Positions 18,061 through 27,439 of a DNA stretch of 64,000 bases are shown one piece after another. Below the pieces are notes generated by a model that was not told where the DNA came from, did no database searches, and worked only from the letters and a program-made list of their open reading frames with translations. The position numbers and the translations under genes are program-made. Numbering within the stretch: position 1 is the first letter of the stretch; the number at the start of each line of letters is the position of its first letter. The DNA lies in assembly GCF_009908295.1 (NCBI RefSeq), contig NZ_JAAALO010000002.1, forward strand, positions 1,029,490 through 1,093,489, read 5' to 3'. The stretch is from Micromonospora rubida. Lineage in GTDB: Bacteria; Actinomycetota; Actinomycetes; Mycobacteriales; Micromonosporaceae.

Positions 18061-19425
18061 ATGGCTGGGAATGTGACTGGGGATCGGCAGGGCTGTTCGA
18101 CGACGGCGCGACGGTTCACCCGCCACGCGCTGCTCGGCGCGTCGGCGCTCGCGGTGTCGCTCATCGGTCCGGTTCCGCCGTCGGCGCTCGCCGCGCCGGC
18201 CCGCCCTGTGGCGCTCGCGCCGCTCGCCGCGCCGCCGGCCGGGGCGGCGCCCTGGCGGGTGTCGCCGGTGGACACGCCGGCCCGTGCCGACCAGGTCCGC
18301 GACGAGCAGTGGCAGCTCGGCGAGTTGCGGGCGTCAGTCGCCTGGCGCACCTCGACCGGGCGCGGCGTCACCGTAGCGGTGATCGACTCCGGGGTGGACG
18401 GTTCGCACCCGGACCTGGCCGGTCAGGTGCTGCCCGGCATCGACCTGGTCGACGACGGCAGCAACGACGACGGCCCGGACCCGGTCGGGCACGGCACGAC
18501 GGTGGCCGGCCTGATCGCCGGGCGCGACGACGACAAGCGCGGCGCCGTCGGGCTGGCCCCCGACGCGAAGATCCTCCCGGTGCGGGTCCTCGACGACGAG
18601 AACCGGTACGACGACGCGCTGATCGTCGCCAAGGGGGTCCGTTGGGCCGTGGACAACGGCGCCCGGGTGATCAACCTGTCCCTCGGCGGCAGCGGCGACA
18701 GCCCCGCCCTGGCGGCGGCGCTGGACTACGCGTTCGCCCGGGACGTGGTGGTGGTCGCCTGCACCGGCAACCTGGCCGCGTCCTCCGACACCAAGGTCTG
18801 GTACCCGGCCCGGGAGCCGGGCGTGATCGCCGTCGCCGGCCTGGAACGCGCCAGCGACAGCCTCTGGTCCGGCTCGATCACCGGCCCCGCCACGATCCTC
18901 ACCGCGCCGGCCACCGGCCTGGTCGGGGCCCGGCCGGGCGGGTACTGGCGGGTGCAGGGCACCAGCTTCGCGACCCCGCTCGTCGCCGCCACCGCCGCCC
19001 TGGTCCGGGCCCACTGGCCGCAGATGTCCGCCGGCGAGGTGGTGAACCGCCTGATCAGCACCGCGCGGGACATCGGGCCCGCCGGCCGCGACGACCGCTT
19101 CGGGTACGGCATGGTCGACCCGGTCGCCGCGCTCACCGCCGACGTGCCGGCGGTGCGGCGCAACCCGCTCGACGACAACTCCTCCCCCGGCGTGGTGGGC
19201 TTCGGCCCGGCGCCCGGCACCGCCGAGAAGGAGCCGGTCGCCGGAGCCGGCGCGGACCCGCTCGGCTTCACCGCGCCCCGCCAGCAGACCCGTTGGACGG
19301 CCCGGCCGGCCGGCGGGCCGGACGGCTCCGACCCGGAACGGCTCTGGACGAGCGTCGCCGTCTTCGCCGCCCTGGCCGCCGGGGCCGTGCTGGTGACCCG
19401 TCGCCGCCGCCGGTCGGTCCGCTGA
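18061..19425 (+). CDS. mycP: Type VII secretion-associated serine protease mycosin
   Basis: MycP is a membrane-tethered subtilisin that stabilises the ESX complex and processes substrates. The 454 residues show a signal sequence (HALLGASALAVSLIGP), the catalytic Asp in VAVIDSGVD, His in GHGTTVAGLIAG, Ser in GTSFATP, and a C-terminal membrane helix (VAVFAALAAGAVLVT) followed by Arg residues. The start is ATG at 18061 or GTG at 18073; the ribosome site is weak for both. It lies 109 bp downstream of eccC on the same strand. No WXG100 substrate genes or eccB/eccE are visible in the window. Confidence 0.92.
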   Translation: MAGNVTGDRQGCSTTARRFTRHALLGASALAVSLIGPVPPSALAAPARPVALAPLAAPPAGAAPWRVSPVDTPARADQVRDEQWQLGELRASVAWRTSTGRGVTVAVIDSGVDGSHPDLAGQVLPGIDLVDDGSNDDGPDPVGHGTTVAGLIAGRDDDKRGAVGLAPDAKILPVRVLDDENRYDDALIVAKGVRWAVDNGARVINLSLGGSGDSPALAAALDYAFARDVVVVACTGNLAASSDTKVWYPAREPGVIAVAGLERASDSLWSGSITGPATILTAPATGLVGARPGGYWRVQGTSFATPLVAATAALVRAHWPQMSAGEVVNRLISTARDIGPAGRDDRFGYGMVDPVAALTADVPAVRRNPLDDNSSPGVVGFGPAPGTAEKEPVAGAGADPLGFTAPRQQTRWTARPAGGPDGSDPERLWTSVAVFAALAAGAVLVTRRRRRSVR

Positions 19426-19495
19426 CCGGTCGTCGCCGTCGGATTCCATCGCGCCGGTCGGCCTGATCCGGCGCCCGGCCGGGTAGGGATGCGGG

Positions 19496-20308
19496 ATGAG
19501 TACGTCCGGTCAGCACACCCCCGGGTCGACGTCCCCGTCGTGGCGGGCCCGCCGCCTCGACCAGGACCGGTCGCTGGGGCTGCGGCTCACCCTCGCCGCC
19601 GCCGCTGCCTTCCTGGTCCTGGTGCCGTTCGCCCTGCTCGCCCTGCTGGTGCTGGGTTCCTGGGCGCCGCTGCACCGGCTGGACGCCTCGGTGACCCACG
19701 CCCTGCACGGGTACGCCGTCGACCATCCCGCCTGGGTGGGATTCCTGACCGTGTGGACCCACGCCTTCGGCCCGGGCCCGCTGCGGGTCGCCGTGCTCGC
19801 CGTGGTGGTGTGGCTGTTCACCCGGCACGCCCCGCGGCTGGCCTGGTGGGCGGTCACCACGATGGCCGTGGGCGGGCTGCTCAACGCGCTGCTCAAGCTG
19901 CTGGTCGGCCGGGACCGGCCGGACCTGCTCGACCCGGTGGCCCGGGCCGCCGGGTACTCGTTCCCCTCGGGGCACGCGCTGAACGTCACCCTGGCCGCCG
20001 GGGTGCTGCTGCTGATCTTCCTCCCGTACGCCCGGGAGCGTCCCGCCGCACGGTGGACGCTGTGGGCCGCCGCCGTCGTGGTCGCGGGCCTGACCGGGGT
20101 GAGCCGGGTGGCGCTGGGCGTGCACTGGACCAGCGACGTGGTCGGCGGCTGGCTGCTGGGTGCTGCGACGGTGGCCGCCACGACGGCCGCCTTCCGCACC
20201 TGGCGGGCCCACACGGGCCGCCGCCCGTCGCACCCGGCGACGGAGGGCGTCGAGCCCGAACTGGCCGACGGGGCGGGCCTGCCGGGTCCGGGCGGCGGTC
20301 AGGCGTAG
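19496..20308 (+). CDS. PAP2 superfamily phosphatase (first of two)
   Basis: Integral membrane phosphatase of the PAP2 type, likely acting on lipid phosphates such as phosphatidic acid or undecaprenyl pyrophosphate. All three motifs are visible: KLLVGRDRP (KxxxxxxRP), PSGH in SFPSGHALNV, and SRVALGVHWTSD (SRxxxxxHxxxD). Six or so hydrophobic segments span the 270 residues; the C-terminal 40 residues are polar. It is followed after 30 bp by a second, divergent PAP2 gene, so the two may be co-expressed. The exact substrate is not deducible. Confidence 0.88.
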   Translation: MSTSGQHTPGSTSPSWRARRLDQDRSLGLRLTLAAAAAFLVLVPFALLALLVLGSWAPLHRLDASVTHALHGYAVDHPAWVGFLTVWTHAFGPGPLRVAVLAVVVWLFTRHAPRLAWWAVTTMAVGGLLNALLKLLVGRDRPDLLDPVARAAGYSFPSGHALNVTLAAGVLLLIFLPYARERPAARWTLWAAAVVVAGLTGVSRVALGVHWTSDVVGGWLLGAATVAATTAAFRTWRAHTGRRPSHPATEGVEPELADGAGLPGPGGGQA

Positions 20309-20338
20309 CGACAGACCCGGTCGGGTACTGGCGGGGCC

Positions 20339-21046
20339 ATGTCCGATGTGCTGGTTCAGAGCCTCAAGCGGGTGCTGCTCCCCGTGGGCCTGCTGCTCTC
20401 CGTCATGGTGCTGCTCGGGGCACTCGTCACCCGGGTGTTCGAGCGCACCTGGCCGTTCACCGTCGAGGACGCGGTCAACCGCGAGCTGGCCGCCGACCGC
20501 ACGGAGGGCTGGAACGGTGTCTCGCTGGTGTTCAGCACGCTGGCCAGCACCCCGGCCATCGTGCTGGTCACCGTGATCGTGGCGGTGGTCCTTCGGCTGG
20601 TGCTGCACCGCTGGCGGGAACCGGTCTTCCTGTGCGCGGCGGTCAGCGCGCAGGCCCTGGTCTTCCTGTTGACCACGATGGCCATCGACCGCCGCCGCCC
20701 GGCGGTCGAGCACATGGACACCTCCCCGCCCACCTCCAGCTTCCCGTCCGGGCACACCTCGGCCGCCGTGGCGCTCTACGTCGGCATCGCGGTGCTGCTG
20801 GCCCTGCGGGCGCGCAGCGCCCCGGCGAAGGTCGCCTTGTGGACGCTGCTGGTGCTGGTGCCCGTCGGCGTCGCGCTGACCCGGATGTACCGGGGCATGC
20901 ACCACCCGAGCGACGTGGTGGCGTCGTTCCTCAACGGCGGCACCTGTGTGCTGATCATGGCGCGGGCGGTGCTGGACCGCGGGGTGCGGTGGGGCCGGGA
21001 GAAGCTGCCCGCCGCCGGCCGGACGGCCAAGGTCCCCGCAGCCTGA
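20339..21046 (+). CDS. PAP2 superfamily phosphatase (second of two)
   Basis: A 235-residue membrane phosphatase related in fold to its neighbour but poorly alike in sequence. Motifs: IDRRRP for the end of the first motif, SFPSGHTSAA for the second, and TRMYRGMHHPSDV for the third, where T replaces the usual S. Six hydrophobic helices are visible. The tandem pair looks like an old duplication. It converges on the MarP-like protease gene with a 25-bp gap. Confidence 0.88.
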   Translation: MSDVLVQSLKRVLLPVGLLLSVMVLLGALVTRVFERTWPFTVEDAVNRELAADRTEGWNGVSLVFSTLASTPAIVLVTVIVAVVLRLVLHRWREPVFLCAAVSAQALVFLLTTMAIDRRRPAVEHMDTSPPTSSFPSGHTSAAVALYVGIAVLLALRARSAPAKVALWTLLVLVPVGVALTRMYRGMHHPSDVVASFLNGGTCVLIMARAVLDRGVRWGREKLPAAGRTAKVPAA

Positions 21047-21071
21047 CCGGGGCCGCGGGCCGCTGGCCGGG

Positions 21072-22250
21072 TCAGGTGCAGTCGCCGGTGCCGACGGCGC
21101 GGGTGCGCTCGGCGCCGGCCAGCGCCACCGGGCGGGCCTCGGCCGCGGTCACCGCGAAGCCGGTGTTCGGGTCGTCCGCCGCCGCCGCGAAGATCACCCC
21201 GAGCACCAGGCCGTTCGAGGAGAGCAGCGGGCCGCCGGAGTTGCCGGAGCGGACCAGCGCCCGGATCGTGTAGATCTCCCGGGTGACGTCGCCCGAGGAG
21301 TAGATGTCCGGCCCGGTGATCCGGTCGACGTCCCGCACCCGGGCCGACTGGGCGTTGTACGGCCCGTCCAGCGGGAAGCCCAGCACGACCGCGTCCGCCC
21401 CGCTGCCCGCGTTGCTGGCGGCGAAGCGCAGGGACGGGCCGGGCAGGCCCGGCACCCGCAGCACGGCCAGATCCCGGTCGGGGTCGTAGACGACGACCTC
21501 CCCGTCGTACCGGTTGCCGTCCAGCTCCACGGCCACCGACCGGGTGCCGGCCACCACGTGCGCGTTGGTCATCACCCGGTCGTCGGCGTACACGAAGCCG
21601 GAGCCCTCGATGCGGCGGGCGCAGCTCGGCGCGGAGCCCAGCACCTTGACCACCGAGCGCCGGCCGTTGGCGACCACCTGGGAACCGGCGAGCGCCGGGT
21701 CGGGCGGGTCGACCTGCCGGGCGCGGGTGGGCGCGAGGTCACCGAAGACGTCCGGAAAGCCGTTCGTGTCGACCGTGTCCCGCAGCGCGTTGGACAGCTC
21801 CTGCGCCTTGTCCGGCAGCACCCGGTCGACCACGGTGAGCAGCGCGCTGTTGCGCACCGAGGAGGCGAGCCAGGGCAGCGACGACGAGCCCAGCGGCACG
21901 GCCACCAGCCAGGCCACCAGCATGACGGCGACGAGCGAGACGAGCGCCCCGCCGATGTCGTCGGCCCGCCTGCCGACTTCGCTGGTGATCGTCTGGCGCA
22001 GGTGGGAGCCGACCCAACCGGCCAGCGCCTGGCCCACCACGGCCAGCCCGAAGACCGCGACGAGGGAGATCAGTACGCGGGCGCCGCTGTCCGTGAACTG
22101 GCGGGCCAGCAGCGGGCCGACCTGGAGGCCGACCAGGGCGCCCAGGAAGAAGCCGGAGAACGACAGCACCCCGATGACGAAGCCCTGACGGTATCCGCTG
22201 ATCGCGAACACGAGCATGAGCAGTAGCAGGACGAGATCCACGGCGGACAC
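21072..22250 (-). CDS. MarP-like membrane serine protease
   Basis: A 392-residue protein with four N-terminal membrane helices of the colicin V production (CvpA) type (residues 1-125), followed by an extracytoplasmic trypsin-like protease. The triad is visible: His in TNAHVVAG, Asp in DPDRDLAVLRV and Ser in RSGNSGGPLL. Two cysteines (SAPSCARR and the C-terminal GDCT) could pair. Its architecture matches mycobacterial MarP (Rv3671c), which protects cells under acid and oxidative stress. It begins at ATG 22250 and lies 57 bp downstream of the Nudix gene on the same strand. Confidence 0.9.
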   Translation of the reverse strand: MSAVDLVLLLLMLVFAISGYRQGFVIGVLSFSGFFLGALVGLQVGPLLARQFTDSGARVLISLVAVFGLAVVGQALAGWVGSHLRQTITSEVGRRADDIGGALVSLVAVMLVAWLVAVPLGSSSLPWLASSVRNSALLTVVDRVLPDKAQELSNALRDTVDTNGFPDVFGDLAPTRARQVDPPDPALAGSQVVANGRRSVVKVLGSAPSCARRIEGSGFVYADDRVMTNAHVVAGTRSVAVELDGNRYDGEVVVYDPDRDLAVLRVPGLPGPSLRFAASNAGSGADAVVLGFPLDGPYNAQSARVRDVDRITGPDIYSSGDVTREIYTIRALVRSGNSGGPLLSSNGLVLGVIFAAAADDPNTGFAVTAAEARPVALAGAERTRAVGTGDCT

Positions 22251-22307
22251 GCCCCAAGGGTACGGGCACCGGGCTCGGCGGCGGACCGCTGCTCGCGGAA
22301 CGTGACG

Positions 22308-23006
22308 TCAGGTGAGCGGGCCGGCCATCTCGTCGACGGAGTCGGTGCCGGCCGACGGCGCCGGGGCGGCACCGGTGGGCGGCAGGTCCACGACCCGGTC
22401 GCGCGGCCAGGGTCGGGCCCAGCCGCCCATCTCCAGCAGGGTGGCGAGCACCCCGGCGGTGAAGCCCCAGACCAGCATGCCGCGCGCCGAGAAGGCCGGG
22501 CCGATCCAGCCGCTCGGGTGGCGTACCCGCATGCGGTTGGCCGGGTCGACGAGTTCGGCGACCGGCAGCCGGGCGACGTGCGCGACCTCCGCCGGCTCCC
22601 GGGGGTGCACCGGGTGCGGCCGGTGCCACCAGCCGAGCACCGGGGTCACCACGAAGTCGCTGACCGGGATCCACAGCTTCGGCAGCTCGGCCAGCACGGT
22701 GACGCTGGCCGGGTCGAGGTCGACCTCCTCGTTGGCCTCCCGCAGCGCGGTGGCGGCGAAGTCCACGTCGGTCGGGTCGGCCGCCCCGCCGGGGAAGGCC
22801 GGCTGCCCGGCGTGGTTGCGCAGGGTCGCGGCGCGCTGGAGGACCAGCACGTCCGGGCCGGCCCCCGGCTCCTCGGCCAGCAGCACCAGCACGGCGCTCT
22901 CCCGACCACCGCTGCTCGGGGTGGCGATCCGGGTGAAGTCCTCGGCCCGCGCGGTGCCGAGCCGGGCCAGCAACGGGTCGATCCAGGGCGGGGGCTGCCG
23001 GGTCAC
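22308..23006 (-). CDS. Nudix hydrolase, CoA pyrophosphatase type
   Basis: A 232-residue Nudix protein of the UPF0035 class, which cleaves coenzyme A or related dinucleotides. The class signature LQRAATLRNHAGQPAFPGG precedes the Nudix box (GGAADPTD ... LREANEEVDL), in which the usual first Glu is Asp and the terminal Gly-hydrophobic pair is altered. The GTG start at 23006 overlaps the stop of the TlpA-like gene (GTGA), giving translational coupling. The C-terminal 30 residues are a Pro-rich extension. Confidence 0.88.
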   Translation of the reverse strand: MTRQPPPWIDPLLARLGTARAEDFTRIATPSSGGRESAVLVLLAEEPGAGPDVLVLQRAATLRNHAGQPAFPGGAADPTDVDFAATALREANEEVDLDPASVTVLAELPKLWIPVSDFVVTPVLGWWHRPHPVHPREPAEVAHVARLPVAELVDPANRMRVRHPSGWIGPAFSARGMLVWGFTAGVLATLLEMGGWARPWPRDRVVDLPPTGAAPAPSAGTDSVDEMAGPLT

Positions 23007-23656
23007 GCGGACACCTCCAGCCCGAGGTGTCGGCGGACCAGCTCGGCCAGGCGGGCGTCGTCCAGCGCCCCGGACGCGTCGACGTGCCGGACCCGGCCGT
23101 CGGCGTCGACGAACACGGTCAGCGGGATGGCGTTGCGGTTGAGCCCCCGGCTCAGGCTGTCGCCCTGGTCGAACAGGACGGGGAAGCGGATGCCGAAGTC
23201 CTCGCCGATCGACTGGGCGGCGTCCCGGGCGTCCCGGGCGTTCACCCCGACCACCTGGAGCCGGCCGGCCGAGCGCTCGCTGAGCCGCTGGAAGGCGGGC
23301 AGTTCCTTGCGGCAGGGCCCGCACCAGGACGCCCACAGGTTGATCACGGCCGGCCCCCGGACGTCCGGCAGCGCGACCGGGTCGCCGCCGGTGAAGCAGG
23401 GCAGCGTCAACTCGGGCAGCACCGACCCACCGGCCGACGCAGCCCCGGATGCAGTCGGCGTCGGGGTGGCTGTGGCCGGCGCGGACCCGGGAGGGGTGGC
23501 CGTGGCCGGCGGCGCGGTCAGGGCCGCGCAGGCGGCGAACGGCGACGGCCGGGTGTTCTTCCGGGGCCCGGGCGGCTCCGGGTCGCCGGTCGAGGCCGTG
23601 CAACCGGCGGCGAGCAGGGCCAGCGGCAGGAGGAGGGCGGCGAGGCGACGCGTCAC
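23003..23656 (-). CDS. TlpA/ResA-type thioredoxin lipoprotein
   Basis: A 217-residue exported thiol-disulfide oxidoreductase. The N-terminus is a lipoprotein signal ([12 protein letters not shown]), followed by a Pro/Thr/Ala linker and a thioredoxin domain with active site WASWCGPC and cis-Pro loop [10 protein letters not shown]. It probably reduces or matures cytochrome c or other exported thiols. The GTG at 23656 overlaps the nth stop (GTGA) and is preceded by GGAGGTGCC; its own stop overlaps the Nudix start, so nth, this gene and the Nudix gene form one coupled operon. Confidence 0.9.
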   Translation of the reverse strand: MTRRLAALLLPLALLAAGCTASTGDPEPPGPRKNTRPSPFAACAALTAPPATATPPGSAPATATPTPTASGAASAGGSVLPELTLPCFTGGDPVALPDVRGPAVINLWASWCGPCRKELPAFQRLSERSAGRLQVVGVNARDARDAAQSIGEDFGIRFPVLFDQGDSLSRGLNRNAIPLTVFVDADGRVRHVDASGALDDARLAELVRRHLGLEVSA

Positions 23657-24441
23657 GGCACCTCCGCCACGACCGCCTGCTGCGGCACCAGCTCCGGGTC
23701 GACGCCTGCTGCGGCGGCCAGGTCCCGCGCCCGGGGACCCTTGAGCAGCTTCGCGGCCGGGGCCGGCTCGGTCGGGCCGGTGCCGTACGACGGGCAGAGC
23801 TTCGCCAGAGTGCAGGCCCCGCAGGCCGGCTTGCGGGCGTGGCAGACCCGCCGGCCGTGGAAGATGATCCGGTGCGACAGCATCGTCCAGTCGCGCTTCG
23901 GGTACATCGCGCCGATCGCGTGCTCGATCTTGACGGGGTCGGTCTCGTCGGTCAGCCGCCAGCGGTGCACCAGCCGCTGGAAGTGGGTGTCGACGGTGAT
24001 GCCGGGGACGTCGAAGGCGTTGCCGAGGATGACGTTGGCGGTCTTGCGGCCGACCCCGGGCAGCGTGACGAGGTCGGCGAGCTTCCCCGGCACCCGGCCG
24101 TCGTACCGCTCGACGAGGGCCCGGCCCAGCTTGATCAGCGAGTCGGTCTTGTTCCGGTAGAAGCCGGTGGGCCGGATCAGCTCCTCCAGCTCCGCCCGGT
24201 CGGCGCCTGCGTAGTCGGCTGCCGTCGGGTACCGGCTGAACAGCTTCGGGGTGACCTCGTTGACCTTCTTGTCCGTGCACTGCGCGGACAGGATCGTGGC
24301 GACGGCCAGCTCCAGCGGGTTGGTGTGGTCCAGCTCGCAGTGCGCGTCGGGGTGGGTCTCGGCCAGCACCCGGCCGATCTTCCGGGCGCGGCGCGTGCGG
24401 CCGAGTTCGGTCTCGGTGGCTCCGGGGGGACTGGTGGTCAC
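23653..24441 (-). CDS. nth: Endonuclease III
   Basis: A DNA glycosylase/AP lyase that removes oxidised pyrimidines in base-excision repair. The 262 residues hold the helix-hairpin-helix [13 protein letters not shown] with the catalytic Lys, the catalytic Asp in TVDTHFQRL, and the iron-sulphur cluster cysteines spaced C-x6-C-x2-C-x5-C (in [17 protein letters not shown]). The GTG at 24441 gives a start close to the conserved [10 protein letters not shown] region; an in-frame upstream extension looks non-conserved. First gene of a three-gene coupled operon with a TlpA-like and a Nudix protein. Confidence 0.95.
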   Translation of the reverse strand: MTTSPPGATETELGRTRRARKIGRVLAETHPDAHCELDHTNPLELAVATILSAQCTDKKVNEVTPKLFSRYPTAADYAGADRAELEELIRPTGFYRNKTDSLIKLGRALVERYDGRVPGKLADLVTLPGVGRKTANVILGNAFDVPGITVDTHFQRLVHRWRLTDETDPVKIEHAIGAMYPKRDWTMLSHRIIFHGRRVCHARKPACGACTLAKLCPSYGTGPTEPAPAAKLLKGPRARDLAAAAGVDPELVPQQAVVAEVP

Positions 24442-24521
24442 GACGGAAAGCCTACGTCGACCCGGTGACGGTTCGTCGTGCGCACACCGGTGGCGCGTCA
24501 CCATGCGGCGGGTGCGGCCCG

Positions 24522-24539
24522 GTCACCCGGGCGGGTGAC
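24522..24539 (-). terminator. Hairpin after the CapA-like gene
   Basis: GTCACCC (24522-24528) and GGGTGAC (24533-24539) form a 7-bp stem with a 4-nt loop, 9 nt past the end of the CapA-like gene and upstream of nth. It is likely an intrinsic terminator without a T-run. Confidence 0.55.
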
Positions 24540-24548
24540 GCCGCCCGG

Positions 24549-25712
24549 TCATCCCTCGGTGATCCGGCCCTTGTCGTCGAACCGCGCGCCGGTCTGCGGG
24601 AAGTCCGTGTTGCTGAGCTGCTTGACCAGGCCGAGGCCCCGGTCGTCCGGGTCCATGGTCGGCTTGCCGATCGAGTTCATGTACGTCGAGGTGAACGACC
24701 CGCCGGCGAAGCTCCCGTCCGGCTTGAGTGACACCTTGAGCACGCCGCCCCAGCCCAGCCGGCCACTGTTGCTCAGCGAGTTGCCGCCGCCGGCGAAGTT
24801 GCCGAGGCTGTAGGCGATCAGCCGGCCCTGGTAGAACTCCATGCCGCGCAGCACGTGCGGGCCGTGGCCGACGATCAGGTCCGCCCCGGCGTCGATCATG
24901 GCGTGGGAGAACTTCACCGGGTCGCCCCGGTTCTCGCCGAGGAACATCTCGGTGCCCGGCCGGACCCGGGTCTTGTCGGCCCCCTCGCCGCCCATGTGCA
25001 CCTGCACCACGACCAGGTCGGCCATGGTGGCGGCCTTCTTGACCACCGCGCGGGCGGCGTCGATGTCGACCAGGCTGTTGGACCAGACGTACGACGAGAA
25101 GCCAGCCACGGCGATCTTGACGCCCTCGACCTCGACCACGGTGATCTGGTCGGGCGCGCCGGTGTGCGCCAGGTCGTACTTCTCCAACGCCCGCTGGGTG
25201 TTCTGGTAGCCCTTGGGGCCGTAGTCGTACCCATGGTTGTTGGCCTGGTTGAGCAGCTCGAACCCGGCGTCGCGCAGGTGGGCGGCGTACTCCGGCGGGG
25301 CGCGGAACTGGAAGCACCGGGTCGAGTTCGCCCCGCACTTGCCGGTGCCGGTGTCCACCGTCAGCGGCTCCTCCAGGTTGCCCATCACCAGGTCGGCGGC
25401 GAGGGCGTCCTTGACCGAGTCGAAGAACCCCTTCCCGCCGCCCGGCGGGAGCCGGTTCGGCGCGTTGCCCATGATGATGTCGCCGGTGGCGGAGAGCGAG
25501 ACGCTCTTCGCCTCGCCCTTCGGCGTGCCGGACGAGGTCGGGGCCGGGGCACCGGTCGTGCCGGTCCGGCCGCCCTCGCTCCCGGGTTGCCAAACCGGCC
25601 CGTCGTCGACGGGTTGTGCGCAGCCGGCGACGAACAGCGCGGTGAGCAGCACTCCGAGGGCGAACGTGGCCCGTCGGCGTGAGCGGATTCCGGAGGGGGC
25701 GGCAGCATACAT
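24549..25712 (-). CDS. CapA-family lipoprotein (metallophosphatase fold)
   Basis: A 387-residue exported protein of the poly-gamma-glutamate synthesis CapA family. It has a lipoprotein signal (GVLLTALFVAGC) and CapA motifs: SATGDIIMG, VMGNLEEPLT, NQANNHGYDYG, VQVHMGGEG and HGPHVLRG followed by IAYSLGNF. The fold is related to metallophosphoesterases and acts on the cell surface. No other poly-gamma-glutamate genes (capB, capC) are near, so a general cell-wall role is as likely. The ATG at 25712 is chosen from the signal-peptide position. Confidence 0.88.
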   Translation of the reverse strand: MYAAAPSGIRSRRRATFALGVLLTALFVAGCAQPVDDGPVWQPGSEGGRTGTTGAPAPTSSGTPKGEAKSVSLSATGDIIMGNAPNRLPPGGGKGFFDSVKDALAADLVMGNLEEPLTVDTGTGKCGANSTRCFQFRAPPEYAAHLRDAGFELLNQANNHGYDYGPKGYQNTQRALEKYDLAHTGAPDQITVVEVEGVKIAVAGFSSYVWSNSLVDIDAARAVVKKAATMADLVVVQVHMGGEGADKTRVRPGTEMFLGENRGDPVKFSHAMIDAGADLIVGHGPHVLRGMEFYQGRLIAYSLGNFAGGGNSLSNSGRLGWGGVLKVSLKPDGSFAGGSFTSTYMNSIGKPTMDPDDRGLGLVKQLSNTDFPQTGARFDDKGRITEG

Positions 25713-25767
25713 CGCCCGCGACCCTACCGGCCGGACAACGCGCTGACGATGGCCGATCGGTCGAACT

Positions 25768-26469
25768 TCAGGCCGTACGTCGTTGTGACCACGGGACCAC
25801 GAGACCCGCCCCGCCGGCCAGCACGGCGGCGTGCACGGCCCGGGCCAGCGGCGCCCCCCAGGTGGAGCGGGGCCCGCCGTACGCGGCCGGGGCCCCGTCG
25901 ACCGGGCAGAGCACGGTGACCGCGTCCGTGGGGGTGCCGGTGCCCGCCAGCCCCAACTCCCGGATCGCCTGCACCTTCGCCTCGGTCGCGGTGGCCACCG
26001 CGTTGACCAGCGCGGCATCGCCGAGCCGGACGGGCACCTGGATCACGATGTTGACGGTGCCGACCCGCGCCCCGGACTCGGCGGGCTCGACCGAGGCGGG
26101 CTCGACCGGAGCGGGCTCGACCGGAGCGGGCTCGGCGGCCTGGAGCGGGGTGCCCAGCCCGACCGTGGCCCAGACCCGTACCCCGGTGTCGGTCCTGGCG
26201 ACCACCTCGGCGACGTCGACCCCGGTCAGCAGCCCGACGCCGGGCCCGTCCAGGCCGAGCTGGCCGGCCAGTTCGGCCAGGTGCTCCGCCGGGTCGTCCC
26301 GGTGGTACGACATCGGCACGGTCGCGTTGACCACCCAGTTCCGTACACCCATCCCACCGCCGAGCGGCGCGGAGCTGACCGCGAGCAGCGGCCGGTCGGC
26401 ACGCCAGACGAGCAGCGGTACGTCCCACCCGTCCTCGTGGCGGCTGGTCAGGGTCGGCTCGGTCAGCAC
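25768..26469 (-). CDS. cbiZ: Adenosylcobinamide amidohydrolase
   Basis: CbiZ cleaves the aminopropanol side chain from adenosylcobinamide (and pseudo-B12) to give adenosylcobyric acid for corrinoid salvage. Conserved stretches are clear: SSAPLGGGMGVRNWVVNATVP, GVGLLTGVDV, VRLGDAALVNAVATATEAK and GTGTPTDAVTVLCP. The start GTG at 26469 gives 233 residues. Odd: a short tandem PAPVE insertion (PVEPAPVEPASVEPAE, coded near 26080-26140) interrupts the domain before the GTVNIVIQVPVRL strand. No other cobalamin genes are in the window, so it stands alone. Confidence 0.85.
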   Translation of the reverse strand: MLTEPTLTSRHEDGWDVPLLVWRADRPLLAVSSAPLGGGMGVRNWVVNATVPMSYHRDDPAEHLAELAGQLGLDGPGVGLLTGVDVAEVVARTDTGVRVWATVGLGTPLQAAEPAPVEPAPVEPASVEPAESGARVGTVNIVIQVPVRLGDAALVNAVATATEAKVQAIRELGLAGTGTPTDAVTVLCPVDGAPAAYGGPRSTWGAPLARAVHAAVLAGGAGLVVPWSQRRTA

Positions 26470-26686
26470 GCCGCAGACCCTACGTCCCGGGCGCGTCGAG
26501 GGTGGCCGGGGCCCTCCGGACCGGCGATCATAGTGGTTGATCAGGCCGGGCAGGTTACATCCAACGATCAAGATTCCAGGGGTGCACCTCTGATTACCGC
26601 TCACGTGCGCCTAGACTGGCCGAGCGCGAGGGATCAGCGGACGGCGGACCCGGCCGACGGACGGCACGCGTAGGCGGAGGTGCGCG

Positions 26687-27364
26687 ATGGACGAGGTACT
26701 GGCCCGCAGCGGGATCTTTCAGGGAGTCGACCCGGAGGCTGCCGAGGCGCTCGCCAAGGAGATGGAGACGATCGAGGTCCGCAAGGGCGAGGTCGTGTTC
26801 AACGAGGGCGAGCCCGGCGACAGTCTCTACATCCTCCTGTCCGGCAAGATCAAGGTCGGGCGGCGTGCGGCCGACGGCCGGCAGAACCTGATCGCCGTGA
26901 TGGGCCCGTCGGACATGGTCGGCGAGCTGTCGCTCTTCGACCCGGGTCCCCGGACGGCCACCGCCACCGCGGTGACCGACACCCGGATGGTGCGGCTACG
27001 CAAGCAGGCCCTGCGTCCGTGGCTGAACAACCGGCCCGAGATCGCCGAGCAGCTGCTGCGGGTGCTGGCCCGCCGGCTGCGCCGGACGAACGACTCGCTG
27101 GCCGACCTGATCTTCACCGACGTGCCGGGGCGGGTCGCGAAGAACCTGCTCCAGATGGCCGGCCGGTTCGGCACCCGCGACGGCGGCGTGCTGCGGGTGA
27201 CCCACGACCTGACCCAGGAGGAGATCGCCCAGCTCGTCGGCGCCTCCCGGGAGACCGTCAACAAGGCGCTCGCCGACTTCGCCTCGCGCGGCTGGCTGCG
27301 GCTGGACGGCAAGAGCATCATCATCCTGGACCCGGAGCGCCTGGCCCGCCGCGCGCGGGTCTGA
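26687..27364 (+). CDS. crp: Crp/Fnr-family transcriptional regulator (GlxR-like)
   Basis: A 225-residue cAMP receptor-type regulator. The N-terminal cyclic-nucleotide domain (residues 1-120) has the phosphate-binding cassette [17 protein letters not shown], in which the cAMP-phosphate arginine is present. A winged helix-turn-helix follows ([20 protein letters not shown]). Overall it closely matches the GlxR/Crp global regulators of actinomycetes that control carbon use and development. It is monogenic, divergent from cbiZ across 217 bp, and ends at a strong hairpin. Confidence 0.94.
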   Translation: MDEVLARSGIFQGVDPEAAEALAKEMETIEVRKGEVVFNEGEPGDSLYILLSGKIKVGRRAADGRQNLIAVMGPSDMVGELSLFDPGPRTATATAVTDTRMVRLRKQALRPWLNNRPEIAEQLLRVLARRLRRTNDSLADLIFTDVPGRVAKNLLQMAGRFGTRDGGVLRVTHDLTQEEIAQLVGASRETVNKALADFASRGWLRLDGKSIIILDPERLARRARV

Positions 27365-27409
27365 CAGCTCCCCGCCCGGTCTGCCCAAGGCGGCACCGCT
27401 GAACCTTCC

Positions 27410-27439
27410 GGCGCACCGGGGCCACGCTCCCGGTGCGCC
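27410..27439 (+). terminator. crp terminator
   Basis: GGCGCACCGGG (27410-27420) pairs perfectly with CCCGGTGCGCC (27429-27439): an 11-bp GC-rich stem with an 8-nt loop, 45 nt after the crp stop. It may also stop transcripts from the efflux operon arriving on the other strand. Confidence 0.7.

Noticed and set aside
26470..26686. A Crp autoregulatory site (TGTGA-N6-TCACA) before crp
   Set aside because: No convincing match was seen in the intergenic region.
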